Shown in pieces: positions 18,497-26,605 of a stretch of DNA of 64,000 nucleotides. The stretch's first letter is position 1. Each line of letters starts with the position of its first letter. The notes under the pieces were generated by a model, which made no database searches, was not told where the DNA came from, and worked only from the letters and a program-made list of their open reading frames with translations. Made by a program: the position numbers and the translations under genes. The stretch is from Chitinilyticum aquatile DSM 21506 (GTDB taxonomy: Bacteria; Pseudomonadota; Gammaproteobacteria; Burkholderiales; Chitinibacteraceae): NCBI RefSeq assembly GCF_000430805.1, contig NZ_AUMS01000004.1, forward strand, positions 62,001 to 126,000. Direction: 5' to 3'.

Positions 18497-18565
18497 GTGC
18501 AGGCGCTAAGCTCGGTGGGTGATACCGTCATGGAGAGACACCGCTTGCCTGCCTCGCCCCTGCAC
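18497..18565 (+). promoter_or_regulatory. Structured leader RNA, candidate riboswitch of the antiporter gene
   Basis: Directly upstream of the antiporter start, GCAGGC (18499-18504) pairs with GCCTGC (18547-18552). Inside it CGGTG (18513-18517) pairs with CACCG (18539-18543), around a loop containing GGTGATACC and TGGAGAGA. A competing pairing, GTGCAGG (18497-18503) with CCTGCAC (18559-18565), uses the same left strand, so the two stems are mutually exclusive. That is the usual logic of a switch. The context, a cation/proton antiporter, fits the sodium- or lithium-sensing riboswitch classes (nhaA-I, nhaA-II). I could not confirm membership. The ribosome site GGAG lies 16 bases after the second stem. 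Confidence 0.6.
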
Positions 18566-18593
18566 CTGATGAACGCGAACGGAGCCTGTGCGC

Positions 18594-20309
18594 ATGGCTG
18601 ACGTCAATACGCTTGCGCTGCTGTTCGGTGCCCTGCTGCTGACCGCGATGGTCGCAACCTCGCTGACCAAGCGCCTGGGTACGCCCTTGCTGCTGGTGTT
18701 TCTCGGCGTGGGCATGCTGGCCGGCGACAGCGGCCCGGGCGGGCTGATCTTCAACGATTTCGAACTGTCCTACACGGTGGGCAATCTGGCACTGGCGGTC
18801 ATCCTGTTCGACGGCGGCCTGCGTACGCGCATCTCGACCTTCCGCGTGGCACTGAAACCGGCACTGCTGCTGGCGACCTTCGGCGTGGCCATCACGGCAG
18901 GCATCACTGGCGCATTTGCCGCCTGGATACTCGATCTGCCACTGCATCTGGGCTTTCTGCTGGGTTCGATCGTCGGCTCGACCGATGCGGCGGCCGTCTT
19001 TGCGCTGCTGCGCAATTCCGGCGTGAAGCTCAACGAACGCGTGGGCGCGACACTCGAAATCGAGTCGGGCATGAACGACCCGATGGCGATTTTTCTCGTG
19101 ATTGTGCTGATTGCTGCCGCGACCTCCGGTTCGCTGTCACCTGCGGACATGGCGCTGGAATTCGTACGCCAGTTCGGCATTGGCATCGTCTGTGGCGGCG
19201 CCGGCGGCTGGCTGGTTTCGCGGCTGGCCAAGCGCCTCACGCTCCCGGAAAGCCTGCATCCGCTGCTGCTGCTGGGCAGCGGCCTCGCGCTGTTCGGTGC
19301 AACGGCAAAGCTGGGCGGCAGTGCCTTCCTCGCGGTGTATTGCGCCGGGATGATCATCGGCAACCGGCCACTGCCGGCGCGTGAACACAGCCTGCAGGTG
19401 CTGGACGGGCTGGCCTGGCTGGCTCAGGCCGGGATGTTCCTGTTGCTGGGTCTGCTGACAACGCCCTCGCGCGTGCTGCCGGAATTACCGCAGGTGCTGC
19501 CGATTGCCCTCTTCCTGATGCTGGTGGCACGCCCCCTGAGCGTGCTGCTCTGCCTGCCGCCCTTGCGCTTCCGCTGGCGCGAGCTGGTGTTCGTCAGCTG
19601 GGTTGGCCTGCGCGGCGCGGTGCCGATCGTACTGGCGGTGTTTCCGCTGCTGGCTGGTGTCGAGCACGCGCTCCTGATGTTTGATGCCGCGCTGGCGGTC
19701 GTCATCAGCTCGCTGCTGATCCAGGGTAGCAGCATTGCCTGGCTCGCGCGCGTGCTGAAAGTGGAAGTGCCCGGCTACCCCGATCCGCTGGCGCAGCATT
19801 CGCTGCACGGGGAGGATGATGCACACTGGCTGCTGGTGCAGTACCGCGTGGCTGCCGGAGCTGACATCGTCGATGCCCCCTGCACGCAGCTCGATATCCG
19901 GCAGGGGCTGGCGGAAACGCTGGGCGTCTGGCGGCAAGGCATGCTGCTGCATCCGGAAAGCAGCCTGCTGCTGCGCGCGGACGATCTGGTGCTGCTGGCG
20001 GCGAACGAAGCCGCACTGCCCGAGCTGGGCGAGCGGTTTGCCGCGCAGCAAAGCGGCAAGCAGCTTGATGCGCAGCGTTTCTTTGGCGAATTCTACCTGC
20101 ATGGCGATGCACAACTGGGCGATGTGGCCATGTTCTGCGGCTGCGCCATGCCGGGCGACCCCGATCTGAGCCTGGCCGACTGGATCTGCGCCACCCTGCA
20201 CCGCCAGCCCACGGTCGGCGAGCAGGTTGCGCTCGGTGGCGTCACGCTCACCGTGCACGAAATCGAAGGCGGAAAAATCACCAGCGTGGGCCTGAAACTG
20301 CCAGGCTGA
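18594..20309 (+). CDS. nhaP2: Cation/proton antiporter, NhaP2/CvrA type
   Basis: A 571-residue inner-membrane antiporter with 12-13 membrane helices (about residues 1-395). The CPA1-type core residues are GSIVGSTDAAAVFALL and LEIESGMNDPMAIF, and GLRGAVPIVLAVFP comes in the later helices. The cytosolic tail holds a TrkA_C/RCK-like domain (WLLVQYRVAAGADIVDAP, then HPESSLLLRADDLVLLAA) and a CorC-like end (DLSLADWICATL). This three-part layout is that of NhaP2/CvrA potassium/proton antiporters; the transported ion here is inferred. ATG 18594 is used because GGAG (18581-18584) lies nine bases upstream. The leader looks like a structured RNA. Confidence 0.92.
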   Translation: MADVNTLALLFGALLLTAMVATSLTKRLGTPLLLVFLGVGMLAGDSGPGGLIFNDFELSYTVGNLALAVILFDGGLRTRISTFRVALKPALLLATFGVAITAGITGAFAAWILDLPLHLGFLLGSIVGSTDAAAVFALLRNSGVKLNERVGATLEIESGMNDPMAIFLVIVLIAAATSGSLSPADMALEFVRQFGIGIVCGGAGGWLVSRLAKRLTLPESLHPLLLLGSGLALFGATAKLGGSAFLAVYCAGMIIGNRPLPAREHSLQVLDGLAWLAQAGMFLLLGLLTTPSRVLPELPQVLPIALFLMLVARPLSVLLCLPPLRFRWRELVFVSWVGLRGAVPIVLAVFPLLAGVEHALLMFDAALAVVISSLLIQGSSIAWLARVLKVEVPGYPDPLAQHSLHGEDDAHWLLVQYRVAAGADIVDAPCTQLDIRQGLAETLGVWRQGMLLHPESSLLLRADDLVLLAANEAALPELGERFAAQQSGKQLDAQRFFGEFYLHGDAQLGDVAMFCGCAMPGDPDLSLADWICATLHRQPTVGEQVALGGVTLTVHEIEGGKITSVGLKLPG

Positions 20310-20322
20310 GGGGCCCGTTCCC

Positions 20323-20359
20323 GACAACAATGCCAGCCCTTGCGGCTGGCATTGTTGTC
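20323..20359. terminator. Perfect 16-bp hairpin between convergent genes
   Basis: GACAACAATGCCAGCC pairs base for base with GGCTGGCATTGTTGTC around a five-base loop. There is no T-run on either side. It lies 14 bp after the antiporter stop, facing the hemY end, and probably ends or protects one or both transcripts. Confidence 0.6.
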
Positions 20360-20516
20360 ATTGCGGAGGCCTGCAGGTCCTGCCGGTCATCCTTGCGGTT
20401 CCGTAGCCGATGCCCCCTGCCCTGGTCAGCAGGAAGATGCTGCCTGGGGTAAGTCATGCGATATCGGCACTATCGGCGGCGACTCTGGTCACGCGATTAT
20501 CAGATACCCAAATAAC

Positions 20517-20559
20517 TATGCCCGTGCAGCCCTTATAATTAAAGGGTTACACGGGCATA
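20517..20559. repeat. Dispersed palindromic element, copy 6
   Basis: TATGCCCGTGCAGCCCTT pairs with AAAGGGTTACACGGGCATA around an AT-rich centre. It lies 25 bp past the hemY stop, between convergent genes. Confidence 0.8.
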
Positions 20560-20584
20560 CGTACCACACATTGAGGTGAATCGC

Positions 20585-21796
20585 TTAATGTGCGATGGCA
20601 CCCTGCTGCAGGGCCAGCTGCAGGCTGGCGCGATAATGGCGGTTGGCGGCGTCATCGCGCTCGAGCTGTTCGAGCAGGCCGGCCAGTTCGGCATGGGCGA
20701 CGGCGCTGGGCGCGACCGACAGGCTGGCTTCCAGATAATTCTGCGCCTTGCCCCACAGGCTGTGGCGGCGGCACAGGCGGCCCAGCGTCAGCAGCAATTC
20801 GGCATCGTTCGGATGCTGTTTCAGCCAGGCTTCGGCCTGCTGCAGCTGACCGATCTGTTCCTCGTCATTGAGCTGCAGCTGACCATACACCAGTGCCAGT
20901 TCGCTCGACCATTCGCCGGACGCCAGCGCCTTTTCGATCAGCACACGGGCTTCGTGCTCCTCGCCCTGCGCGATAAAGGCGCGCGCCAGCTCGGCCACCA
21001 GCAGGGCATCCTGCTGCTCAATCGCCGGCAGCCTCTTCCACCACTCCTTCAGCTCGCGCGGTGACAGCTGCTGCTGGCGCAGCTGCAGCAGGTGAGTCTG
21101 GCGCTTCAGGCGCAGTGCCTGCTCTTCGTCGATCGCCTCGCTGCGCTGCAGCTGATCGACCAGACGCAGAACGGCATCGTGCTTTTCTTCGCGCTGGCGC
21201 AGGCGCATTTCAAGCTTGAGCGCTGCGGTGAGCTTGGGCGAAACGGCCCGCGCTCGCGCGAGCGCAGCGTCGGCGTCGGCGTAGCGGCGTTCGTCCAGAT
21301 ACAGTTCGGCCATCGTCATGCTGGTCGCCAGATGCTCGCTGCCAAGGCGCTGCTGCAGCTGGGCAAACAGCGCGTCGCGGCGCTCGTAGTCGCGCACGAC
21401 ATGCGCGGCGCGCGCGGCCAGCAAAGCATTCACGGCAAAAATCTCGTCGCTGTCGGCCAGCTTCAGTGCCTCGGCAGACAGGCGCTCGGCGCGCTGGTAA
21501 CGGCCTTCGAAGAAAGCGATGCGGGCACCACGCTCCAGCGCCCGGGCCTCTTCGTTGCGTTGTTGCTGTCGATAGCGCTTCACGCGCTCGGGCAGTCCGG
21601 CCAGTTCGGCGACGATGCGGGTCAGTGCATAGAGCAGAGCCACCACAACGATCAGCGAGACAATGAGCAGGTTGAGCGAAAGTTCGATCCGCCAGGGCGG
21701 GACGATCAGCAGGGCGTAACCTGTATTGAGTACGGCAATCTGGGTCGAACCGACCGCCAGCGCCGCAAGTGCAATCAGCCAGATGAGTGCTTTCAC
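20585..21796 (-). CDS. hemY: HemY-like TPR membrane protein
   Basis: A 403-residue inner-membrane protein. The first 70 residues hold two hydrophobic helices (ALIWLIALAALAVGST and LLIVSLIVVVALLYALTRIV), typical of HemY_N. The rest is a TPR-like helical array with RAERLSAEALKLADSDE, YLDERRYADADAALARA and PNDAELLLTLGRLCRR. It is the last gene of hemCDXY; HemY in this sense (not protoporphyrinogen oxidase) is thought to assist haem-pathway assembly, function unproven. It starts with GTG, overlapping the hemX stop by four bases (GTGA). Confidence 0.92.
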   Translation of the reverse strand: MKALIWLIALAALAVGSTQIAVLNTGYALLIVPPWRIELSLNLLIVSLIVVVALLYALTRIVAELAGLPERVKRYRQQQRNEEARALERGARIAFFEGRYQRAERLSAEALKLADSDEIFAVNALLAARAAHVVRDYERRDALFAQLQQRLGSEHLATSMTMAELYLDERRYADADAALARARAVSPKLTAALKLEMRLRQREEKHDAVLRLVDQLQRSEAIDEEQALRLKRQTHLLQLRQQQLSPRELKEWWKRLPAIEQQDALLVAELARAFIAQGEEHEARVLIEKALASGEWSSELALVYGQLQLNDEEQIGQLQQAEAWLKQHPNDAELLLTLGRLCRRHSLWGKAQNYLEASLSVAPSAVAHAELAGLLEQLERDDAANRHYRASLQLALQQGAIAH

Positions 21797-22830
21797 GGTT
21801 TCACCTTTTCACTGGCCAGACGAGCAGCCTGCGTCGCAGCCAGACTGGCGGACAGGCTGGGCAACTGGATCACCAGCTCCTGCTGCTGCAATGCCTTGAG
21901 CGCTTCGGCAAACTGGCGGGCTTCCGGTGATTTTGCGTCGAAATAACTGTCGAGGTAACGCTGGGTCGCCACAATATCAGCCCGGAATGCATCTTCATTG
22001 CGCAGCAACAGTGCGGTACGGGCATCCAGCAAGCGCAGCTTGATGTTTTCGCGCAGGAAGAAGGCCTGCTCGGGCGACAGCAGCACGGCATCGGGCTGAT
22101 CCATGCGGCGAATACGGATCAGCTGGGTAAATTCGTGCCAGGCCTCGGCACCGAAACGCTCCAGCCACGACGCATCCTGCGGCAAGGCAGCGGCCTGCGA
22201 CACGGAGCGGCGTTCATTGAGCGCCAGCGGCAGCTTGTCCACCAGAGCCGTCAGCGTATCAATGCGGGCACTCACCCCCACCACATCAAGATAGGGCAGG
22301 CCTTTGAGTGCAGCACTGTCCTTGGCAATGGCCTGCCGCAATGCAATCAGTTCGGGGCGGTTGAGCTGGGCCAGTTTCTGGTCAACGGCGGCCAGCGCGG
22401 TGAGCGCGGCATTCACATTGCCGGCCAGCTGCAACTGCTGGCTGGCAAAGGCGAGCGTCTGCTCGACTTCGGCCAGGCCGCGCTGCGTTTCGCCACGGGT
22501 GAGCGCATCATACATGGCGGTCAGATTGGCCTGCTGGCTGGCGGCCGCACTCTGCTGCCCCTCGACGAGGGCCAGCTGCTGCTGCAGACGCAGCTGCTGT
22601 TCCTGCAGATTGCGCAGCAGTTTCTGCTGCTCGACCTGCTGGCTGCTGCCGCTGGCAAGCTGGGTGCTGACCACCTGACGCAGAGCGGCCAGCTCCTGCT
22701 GCTGGTGAATCCACAAGGCAGCGCAAGCCAGCAGGGCGGCGCCTCCCAGAAGCAGGGCGGGCTGCAGGCGCGAGCGGCGCACGGGCGGCTTCAGGGCATC
22801 GGCCAGGGTATCGCTTGCTTGTTCCGTCAT
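21793..22830 (-). CDS. hemX: HemX-like membrane protein
   Basis: A 345-residue protein with one N-terminal TM helix (PALLLGGAALLACAALW, about residues 24-40), a long coiled coil rich in Gln/Leu (about 55-115, with QQEQLRLQQQLALVEGQQ-like stretches) and a C-terminal helical domain. This is the usual HemX (PF04375-type) plan, annotated in E. coli as a uroporphyrinogen-III methyltransferase-like protein, although no methyltransferase motif is seen. The start ATG 22830 is 35 bp after the hemD stop, so it belongs to the same operon. Confidence 0.9.
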   Translation of the reverse strand: MTEQASDTLADALKPPVRRSRLQPALLLGGAALLACAALWIHQQQELAALRQVVSTQLASGSSQQVEQQKLLRNLQEQQLRLQQQLALVEGQQSAAASQQANLTAMYDALTRGETQRGLAEVEQTLAFASQQLQLAGNVNAALTALAAVDQKLAQLNRPELIALRQAIAKDSAALKGLPYLDVVGVSARIDTLTALVDKLPLALNERRSVSQAAALPQDASWLERFGAEAWHEFTQLIRIRRMDQPDAVLLSPEQAFFLRENIKLRLLDARTALLLRNEDAFRADIVATQRYLDSYFDAKSPEARQFAEALKALQQQELVIQLPSLSASLAATQAARLASEKVKP

Positions 22831-22865
22831 GGTCGTTCCAGTTCCTTGCGTTGCACCCGAATACG

Positions 22866-23624
22866 TCAGGCGCTTTCAAAATGGTGGCACAGTCTGGCCG
22901 TCATTGCGGCGTCACCGGTCTGCGACAGCAGAATATGCCGGGCACCCTCCGTTTGCAGTGCTTCGGCAATGCGCGGATGCGGTACACAGTACAGCTGCGA
23001 TTGTAACGATTGCAGCGCTGCGGCTCCACCCAGCCGGAACAGGTGTTGCGCGGCCTCCGAGCTGGTGACCAGCATGGCATCGCAGCCACGCGCCAGTTCC
23101 GCCAGCAATCCGGGCGCAGTGATCGCCGGTGGCGCACGACGGTAGGCCTGCACGACATCGACGAGGGCGCCGCGGGCGCGCAGCGTGTCGGGCAGCAGAT
23201 CGCGTCCGCCGTTGCCGCGCAGCAGCAGAATCCGCTCACCCGCCACCTGATTCATGCGGGGTATAGCCAGCAAGCCCTCGCTATCGAATTGCTCAAGCGA
23301 ATATACCAGATTGGGTATCCCTGCTTCCTGCGCGGTGCGCAGGCTGCCCGGGCCGACTACGGCGAGCGGCACCTCCGCCGGCCAGGGTTGCGGCAGAGCC
23401 GCCAGCACCGCGGCGATGGCCGAGGGGCTTACGGCAATCGCCAGCTGATAATCGCGCAGATTCGCCAGCGCCTGTTGCAAGACACCGGGCTGTTCGGGTG
23501 GCAGGATCTCGATCAGCGGCAGCGCCAGTACGTCGGCCCCTGCGGCCTGCAACATGGCGATCAGGCCGGCGGCCTGCCCGGCTGGGCGCGTTACCCAGAT
23601 GCGGCGGCCGCGCAGCGCACTCAT
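22866..23624 (-). CDS. hemD: Uroporphyrinogen-III synthase
   Basis: A 252-residue HemD. It cyclises hydroxymethylbilane with inversion of ring D to give uroporphyrinogen III. Family landmarks are [23 protein letters not shown] at the N-terminus (the first 20 residues of that run are the TRP..A/G motif region), [13 protein letters not shown] and [12 protein letters not shown], with [12 protein letters not shown] in the C-terminal half. The start overlaps hemC by four bases (ATGA), which is usual in proteobacterial hemCD operons. Confidence 0.95.
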   Translation of the reverse strand: MSALRGRRIWVTRPAGQAAGLIAMLQAAGADVLALPLIEILPPEQPGVLQQALANLRDYQLAIAVSPSAIAAVLAALPQPWPAEVPLAVVGPGSLRTAQEAGIPNLVYSLEQFDSEGLLAIPRMNQVAGERILLLRGNGGRDLLPDTLRARGALVDVVQAYRRAPPAITAPGLLAELARGCDAMLVTSSEAAQHLFRLGGAAALQSLQSQLYCVPHPRIAEALQTEGARHILLSQTGDAAMTARLCHHFESA

Positions 23625-24565
23625 CCGCCGTGCGCCAGCGCCTGCAGAATCGCGGTCGCACCTTCGGTGCGCAGCAGATCGGCCACCTGGCCGCCCAGGC
23701 CGCTCGCGGCCTTGAGCGTGCCATTTGATTCGGCATACACGCTGTGGCAGCCATCCGGATACGCCACCAGGCCGCGCAGGCGCAGGAAGTGCTCGTCCTC
23801 GACCGTGCAGTACGCGGCCAGCGGCACCTGACAGGAGCCATTGAGGCGCTGTGACAGCGTACGCTCGGCCGTCACGCAGGCGGCAGTATGTTCGTCGTTG
23901 AAAGGGGCCAGCAGCGCCAGCAGGTCGAGGCGGTCAGCGCGGATCTCCAGCCCCAGCGCACCTTGCCCCGGTGCCGGCAGGCTGTCGTTCACGTCGATCA
24001 GGCTGGCGATACGGTCACCTAGCCCCAGGCGCTTGAGGCCGGCGGCGGCCAGAATGATGGCGTCGAATTCACCGTCGTCCAGTTTTCTGAGGCGGGTGCC
24101 GACATTGCCCCGCAGCGGCTTGATGATGAGATCGGGGCGGCGGGCGCGCAGCTGCGCCTCGCGGCGCAGGCTGGAGGTGCCGACCACGCTGCCTTCCGGC
24201 AGCGCATCGACATTCTCATACCTCGTCGATACAAAGGCATCGCGCGGGTCTTCGCGCTCGCCGATGGCAGCCAGCATGAAGCCTTCCGGCAGCACCATTG
24301 GCACGTCTTTCATCGAATGCACGGCCAGATCGGCGCGGCCTTCCGCCAGCGCGGTTTCCAGCTCCTTCACAAAGAGCCCCTTGCCACCGATCTTGTTGAG
24401 CGTCACATCTAGAATACGGTCGCCCTGCGTGGTCATTCCCAGCAATTCGACCTGAAGATCGGGATAACGCGCTTCCAGCCATGCTTTCACATGATTGGCC
24501 TGCCACAATGCCAGCGGGCTTTCGCGGGTGGCGATCACAAGGCGGGAAGGCTGGGGCTGGCTCAC
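23621..24565 (-). CDS. hemC: Hydroxymethylbilane synthase
   Basis: A 314-residue porphobilinogen deaminase that polymerises four porphobilinogens. It shows [17 protein letters not shown] at the N-terminus, [14 protein letters not shown], the arginine-rich loop [16 protein letters not shown], and the cofactor-attachment cysteine in [12 protein letters not shown]. It starts with GTG (24565) and is the first gene of hemCDXY. A terminator for fimV lies immediately upstream, so the operon has its own promoter. Confidence 0.96.
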   Translation of the reverse strand: MSQPQPSRLVIATRESPLALWQANHVKAWLEARYPDLQVELLGMTTQGDRILDVTLNKIGGKGLFVKELETALAEGRADLAVHSMKDVPMVLPEGFMLAAIGEREDPRDAFVSTRYENVDALPEGSVVGTSSLRREAQLRARRPDLIIKPLRGNVGTRLRKLDDGEFDAIILAAAGLKRLGLGDRIASLIDVNDSLPAPGQGALGLEIRADRLDLLALLAPFNDEHTAACVTAERTLSQRLNGSCQVPLAAYCTVEDEHFLRLRGLVAYPDGCHSVYAESNGTLKAASGLGGQVADLLRTEGATAILQALAHGG

Positions 24566-24585
24566 GGTACGGCTCCGTACTGGGA

Positions 24586-24619
24586 AATAAGAAAAGGCGA
24601 CCAGTTTAACATGGCCGCC
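24586..24619 (-). terminator. Rho-independent terminator after fimV
   Basis: On the minus strand, an 8-bp stem GGCGGCCA/TGGTCGCC (one wobble) with an eight-base loop is followed by TTTTCTTATTT. It separates fimV from hemC. Confidence 0.75.
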
Positions 24620-24640
24620 TTCTGGTGCCGGTTCATTGCA

Positions 24641-26479
24641 TCAGGCGGGCTTCGACGCATCATCCAGTTTTTCAATCGCAGCCACTTCCTTGTCCGATTT
24701 CACCGGAGCACCAAGATCCAGCTCGGGCAGGTCTAGCGAAACCGGCTCGGGCGGTTCGACGTGCGCATAAGCCGGAGGCGGAACGGCTGGTTCCTGCTTG
24801 CCAAGGAAATCCATCAGCTCTTCATCATGCCCGGGCTTGCTGGCCGGAACCGGCTCGGCAACAGGAACCGCGAGCGCGGCGGAAAAGGCTTCGTCCGGGC
24901 CGAGAGGCTGCTGTGGCTCATCACGGGCAGGTTCGTCGACCTGCTTGCGTTCATAGAGCACGTTTTCCGGATCAAGCCTGGCACCGATATTGCGGACCAG
25001 CTCCCAGTCGTCCGCCTCGTGCTTCTGGGCCAGGAAACGGCGCGCCAGGATGGCATAGTCCGATTTCATCGCCTGCTGGCGGAAAAGGCGGAACAGCATC
25101 AGCCAGCGTTCGACATCGCTGGGGTTTTCATTGATCGCCTCATGCAGCACTTCGATGGCATCGCTGATTTCTCCTTGCGAAATCAGCAGGGTGGCTCGAT
25201 CCATCAGCGGCACGTCACTGTCATCGACCTCGATGCCGGCCAGCATCACCGTGTGCCTGAACTGCGATTGCTGCGTGGACGCCGGCTCATCGCGACGGCG
25301 CGCCGCACGCATCGCCAGCTGCGTCATGACCGCGGTTCTGGCAGCGGCAAAGCCGGAGCCGATCTGTTCATCATCCCATTCATCGCGCTGGCGACGACGC
25401 ATGCGCCAGATCCAGAACGCAATCCCGCCACCAAGCAGGACTCCTGCCAGCCCCAGCCAGGCCCAGACCAGGCTGCGGTGCTCGACTTGGGTGCGGCGCG
25501 GGGTTTCACTGCGCCCCGCCACAGTGGTCGGATTCAGTTTCGCAGGGGCTGCGGCACTGGCGACCGAAGCCGGCATCCCTGAGCTCTGCATGGCAACCGC
25601 ACTGGCATTCATTTCGTTCAGACGGGCCTGCAGCTGGTTGACTTCCTGCTCGAGCTTGCCGTGCAACTCCTCCATCAGCGCCAGCTTGCGCTCCAGCTCG
25701 GCCACATAACTGGCCTGCCGCCCTTCCGGGGTCTGCCGCGAGGCATCAGGACGGGATTCCGCTTTCGATCCGGGCTCGGTAAGGGATAGGACGGGCTGAG
25801 CGGCATCCTCAGTTGCGGGCTGCGGCGGCTTGGGTACAGGCGCAGGTTTGGGGCGTGGCGGAAACACCACCGGCGTTCCTGCCGGCAGGGGCTGATCCGG
25901 GTCGAGCACGGCGGGGTTCGCTTTCTGCAAACGCTCCAGATAGCGAGCGTAGGCTTTGGAATTGACGCTGTAATAGCGCGCGGCAATCTGGGAAAGCGAG
26001 GCATCCTGCTTCAGCGGCTTGCTGTTCGCCGGGCGTGGCAAGACCGGCGCGCTGACCCTGGCCGCGTCAACGGTATTTTCCTGCGGTACCGGCGCGGGAT
26101 CCAGAAACACCGTGAACTGCCGACTCCACTGTATCTGCCCGCAGCTCATTTCAACGGTGAACGCCACCACGGGTTCGTTGACCACCTCGGTAGAACGGAT
26201 TTGCAGCGTTGACTGCCCCCTGCCTTCGCGCACCTGCACATAGGCCGGGCCGATACTTGGCAAGTCGCCGCCATCGGGAATCACCCTGATGCAGCGGGGT
26301 TCCGGCACGTCCTCACCCGGGTTCAGATCAACGACAACACGCCCTGAAAAGGGCTGACCCAGAGAGGAGCCGACCCGGAGATCGCCCACCGAAGCGGCGT
26401 GGCTGCTGTAATACAAGCCCATACTGGCCATCAGGCTGGCCAGTAGTTTGAGGCTCCCTGGAAACAGTTTGCGCTGCAT
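24641..26479 (-). CDS. fimV: FimV-like pilus assembly protein
   Basis: A 612-residue FimV-family protein. It has an N-terminal signal peptide (SLKLLASLMASMGLYYSSHA), the conserved start of the mature domain VGDLRVGSSLGQPFSGRVVVDL, a LysM-like peptidoglycan-binding region (SLSQIAARYYSVNSKAYARYLERLQKA, of which the central part is typical) and a proline-rich stretch. A coiled coil comes next, then a TM near residue 340 (SLVWAWLGLAGVLLGGGIAFW) and an acidic cytosolic tail with TPR-like LISQGEISDAIEVLHEAI. FimV promotes type IV pilus secretin assembly and twitching. At 612 residues it is shorter than the roughly 900 of Pseudomonas, and I do not see the usual conserved C-terminal TPR end. AAGGAGT precedes ATG 26479. 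Confidence 0.85.
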   Translation of the reverse strand: MQRKLFPGSLKLLASLMASMGLYYSSHAASVGDLRVGSSLGQPFSGRVVVDLNPGEDVPEPRCIRVIPDGGDLPSIGPAYVQVREGRGQSTLQIRSTEVVNEPVVAFTVEMSCGQIQWSRQFTVFLDPAPVPQENTVDAARVSAPVLPRPANSKPLKQDASLSQIAARYYSVNSKAYARYLERLQKANPAVLDPDQPLPAGTPVVFPPRPKPAPVPKPPQPATEDAAQPVLSLTEPGSKAESRPDASRQTPEGRQASYVAELERKLALMEELHGKLEQEVNQLQARLNEMNASAVAMQSSGMPASVASAAAPAKLNPTTVAGRSETPRRTQVEHRSLVWAWLGLAGVLLGGGIAFWIWRMRRRQRDEWDDEQIGSGFAAARTAVMTQLAMRAARRRDEPASTQQSQFRHTVMLAGIEVDDSDVPLMDRATLLISQGEISDAIEVLHEAINENPSDVERWLMLFRLFRQQAMKSDYAILARRFLAQKHEADDWELVRNIGARLDPENVLYERKQVDEPARDEPQQPLGPDEAFSAALAVPVAEPVPASKPGHDEELMDFLGKQEPAVPPPAYAHVEPPEPVSLDLPELDLGAPVKSDKEVAAIEKLDDASKPA

Positions 26480-26605
26480 GCCCGACTCCTTGCCCGGTGA
26501 AACCGGTTTTTTTCGTTCTGCGTCAGGTTTTTACTCTAGAACAGCTTTGTCTCCGTACAACCGATATTTGCAGTGCAGCATTGTCAGCCAGTGCCCGCCG
26601 ATGTA

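Noticed and set aside
23250-23320. GGGTATA-like string near 23262 as another repeat copy
   Set aside because: It lies inside hemD coding sequence, the conserved protein reads through it without disturbance, and the arms do not pair.
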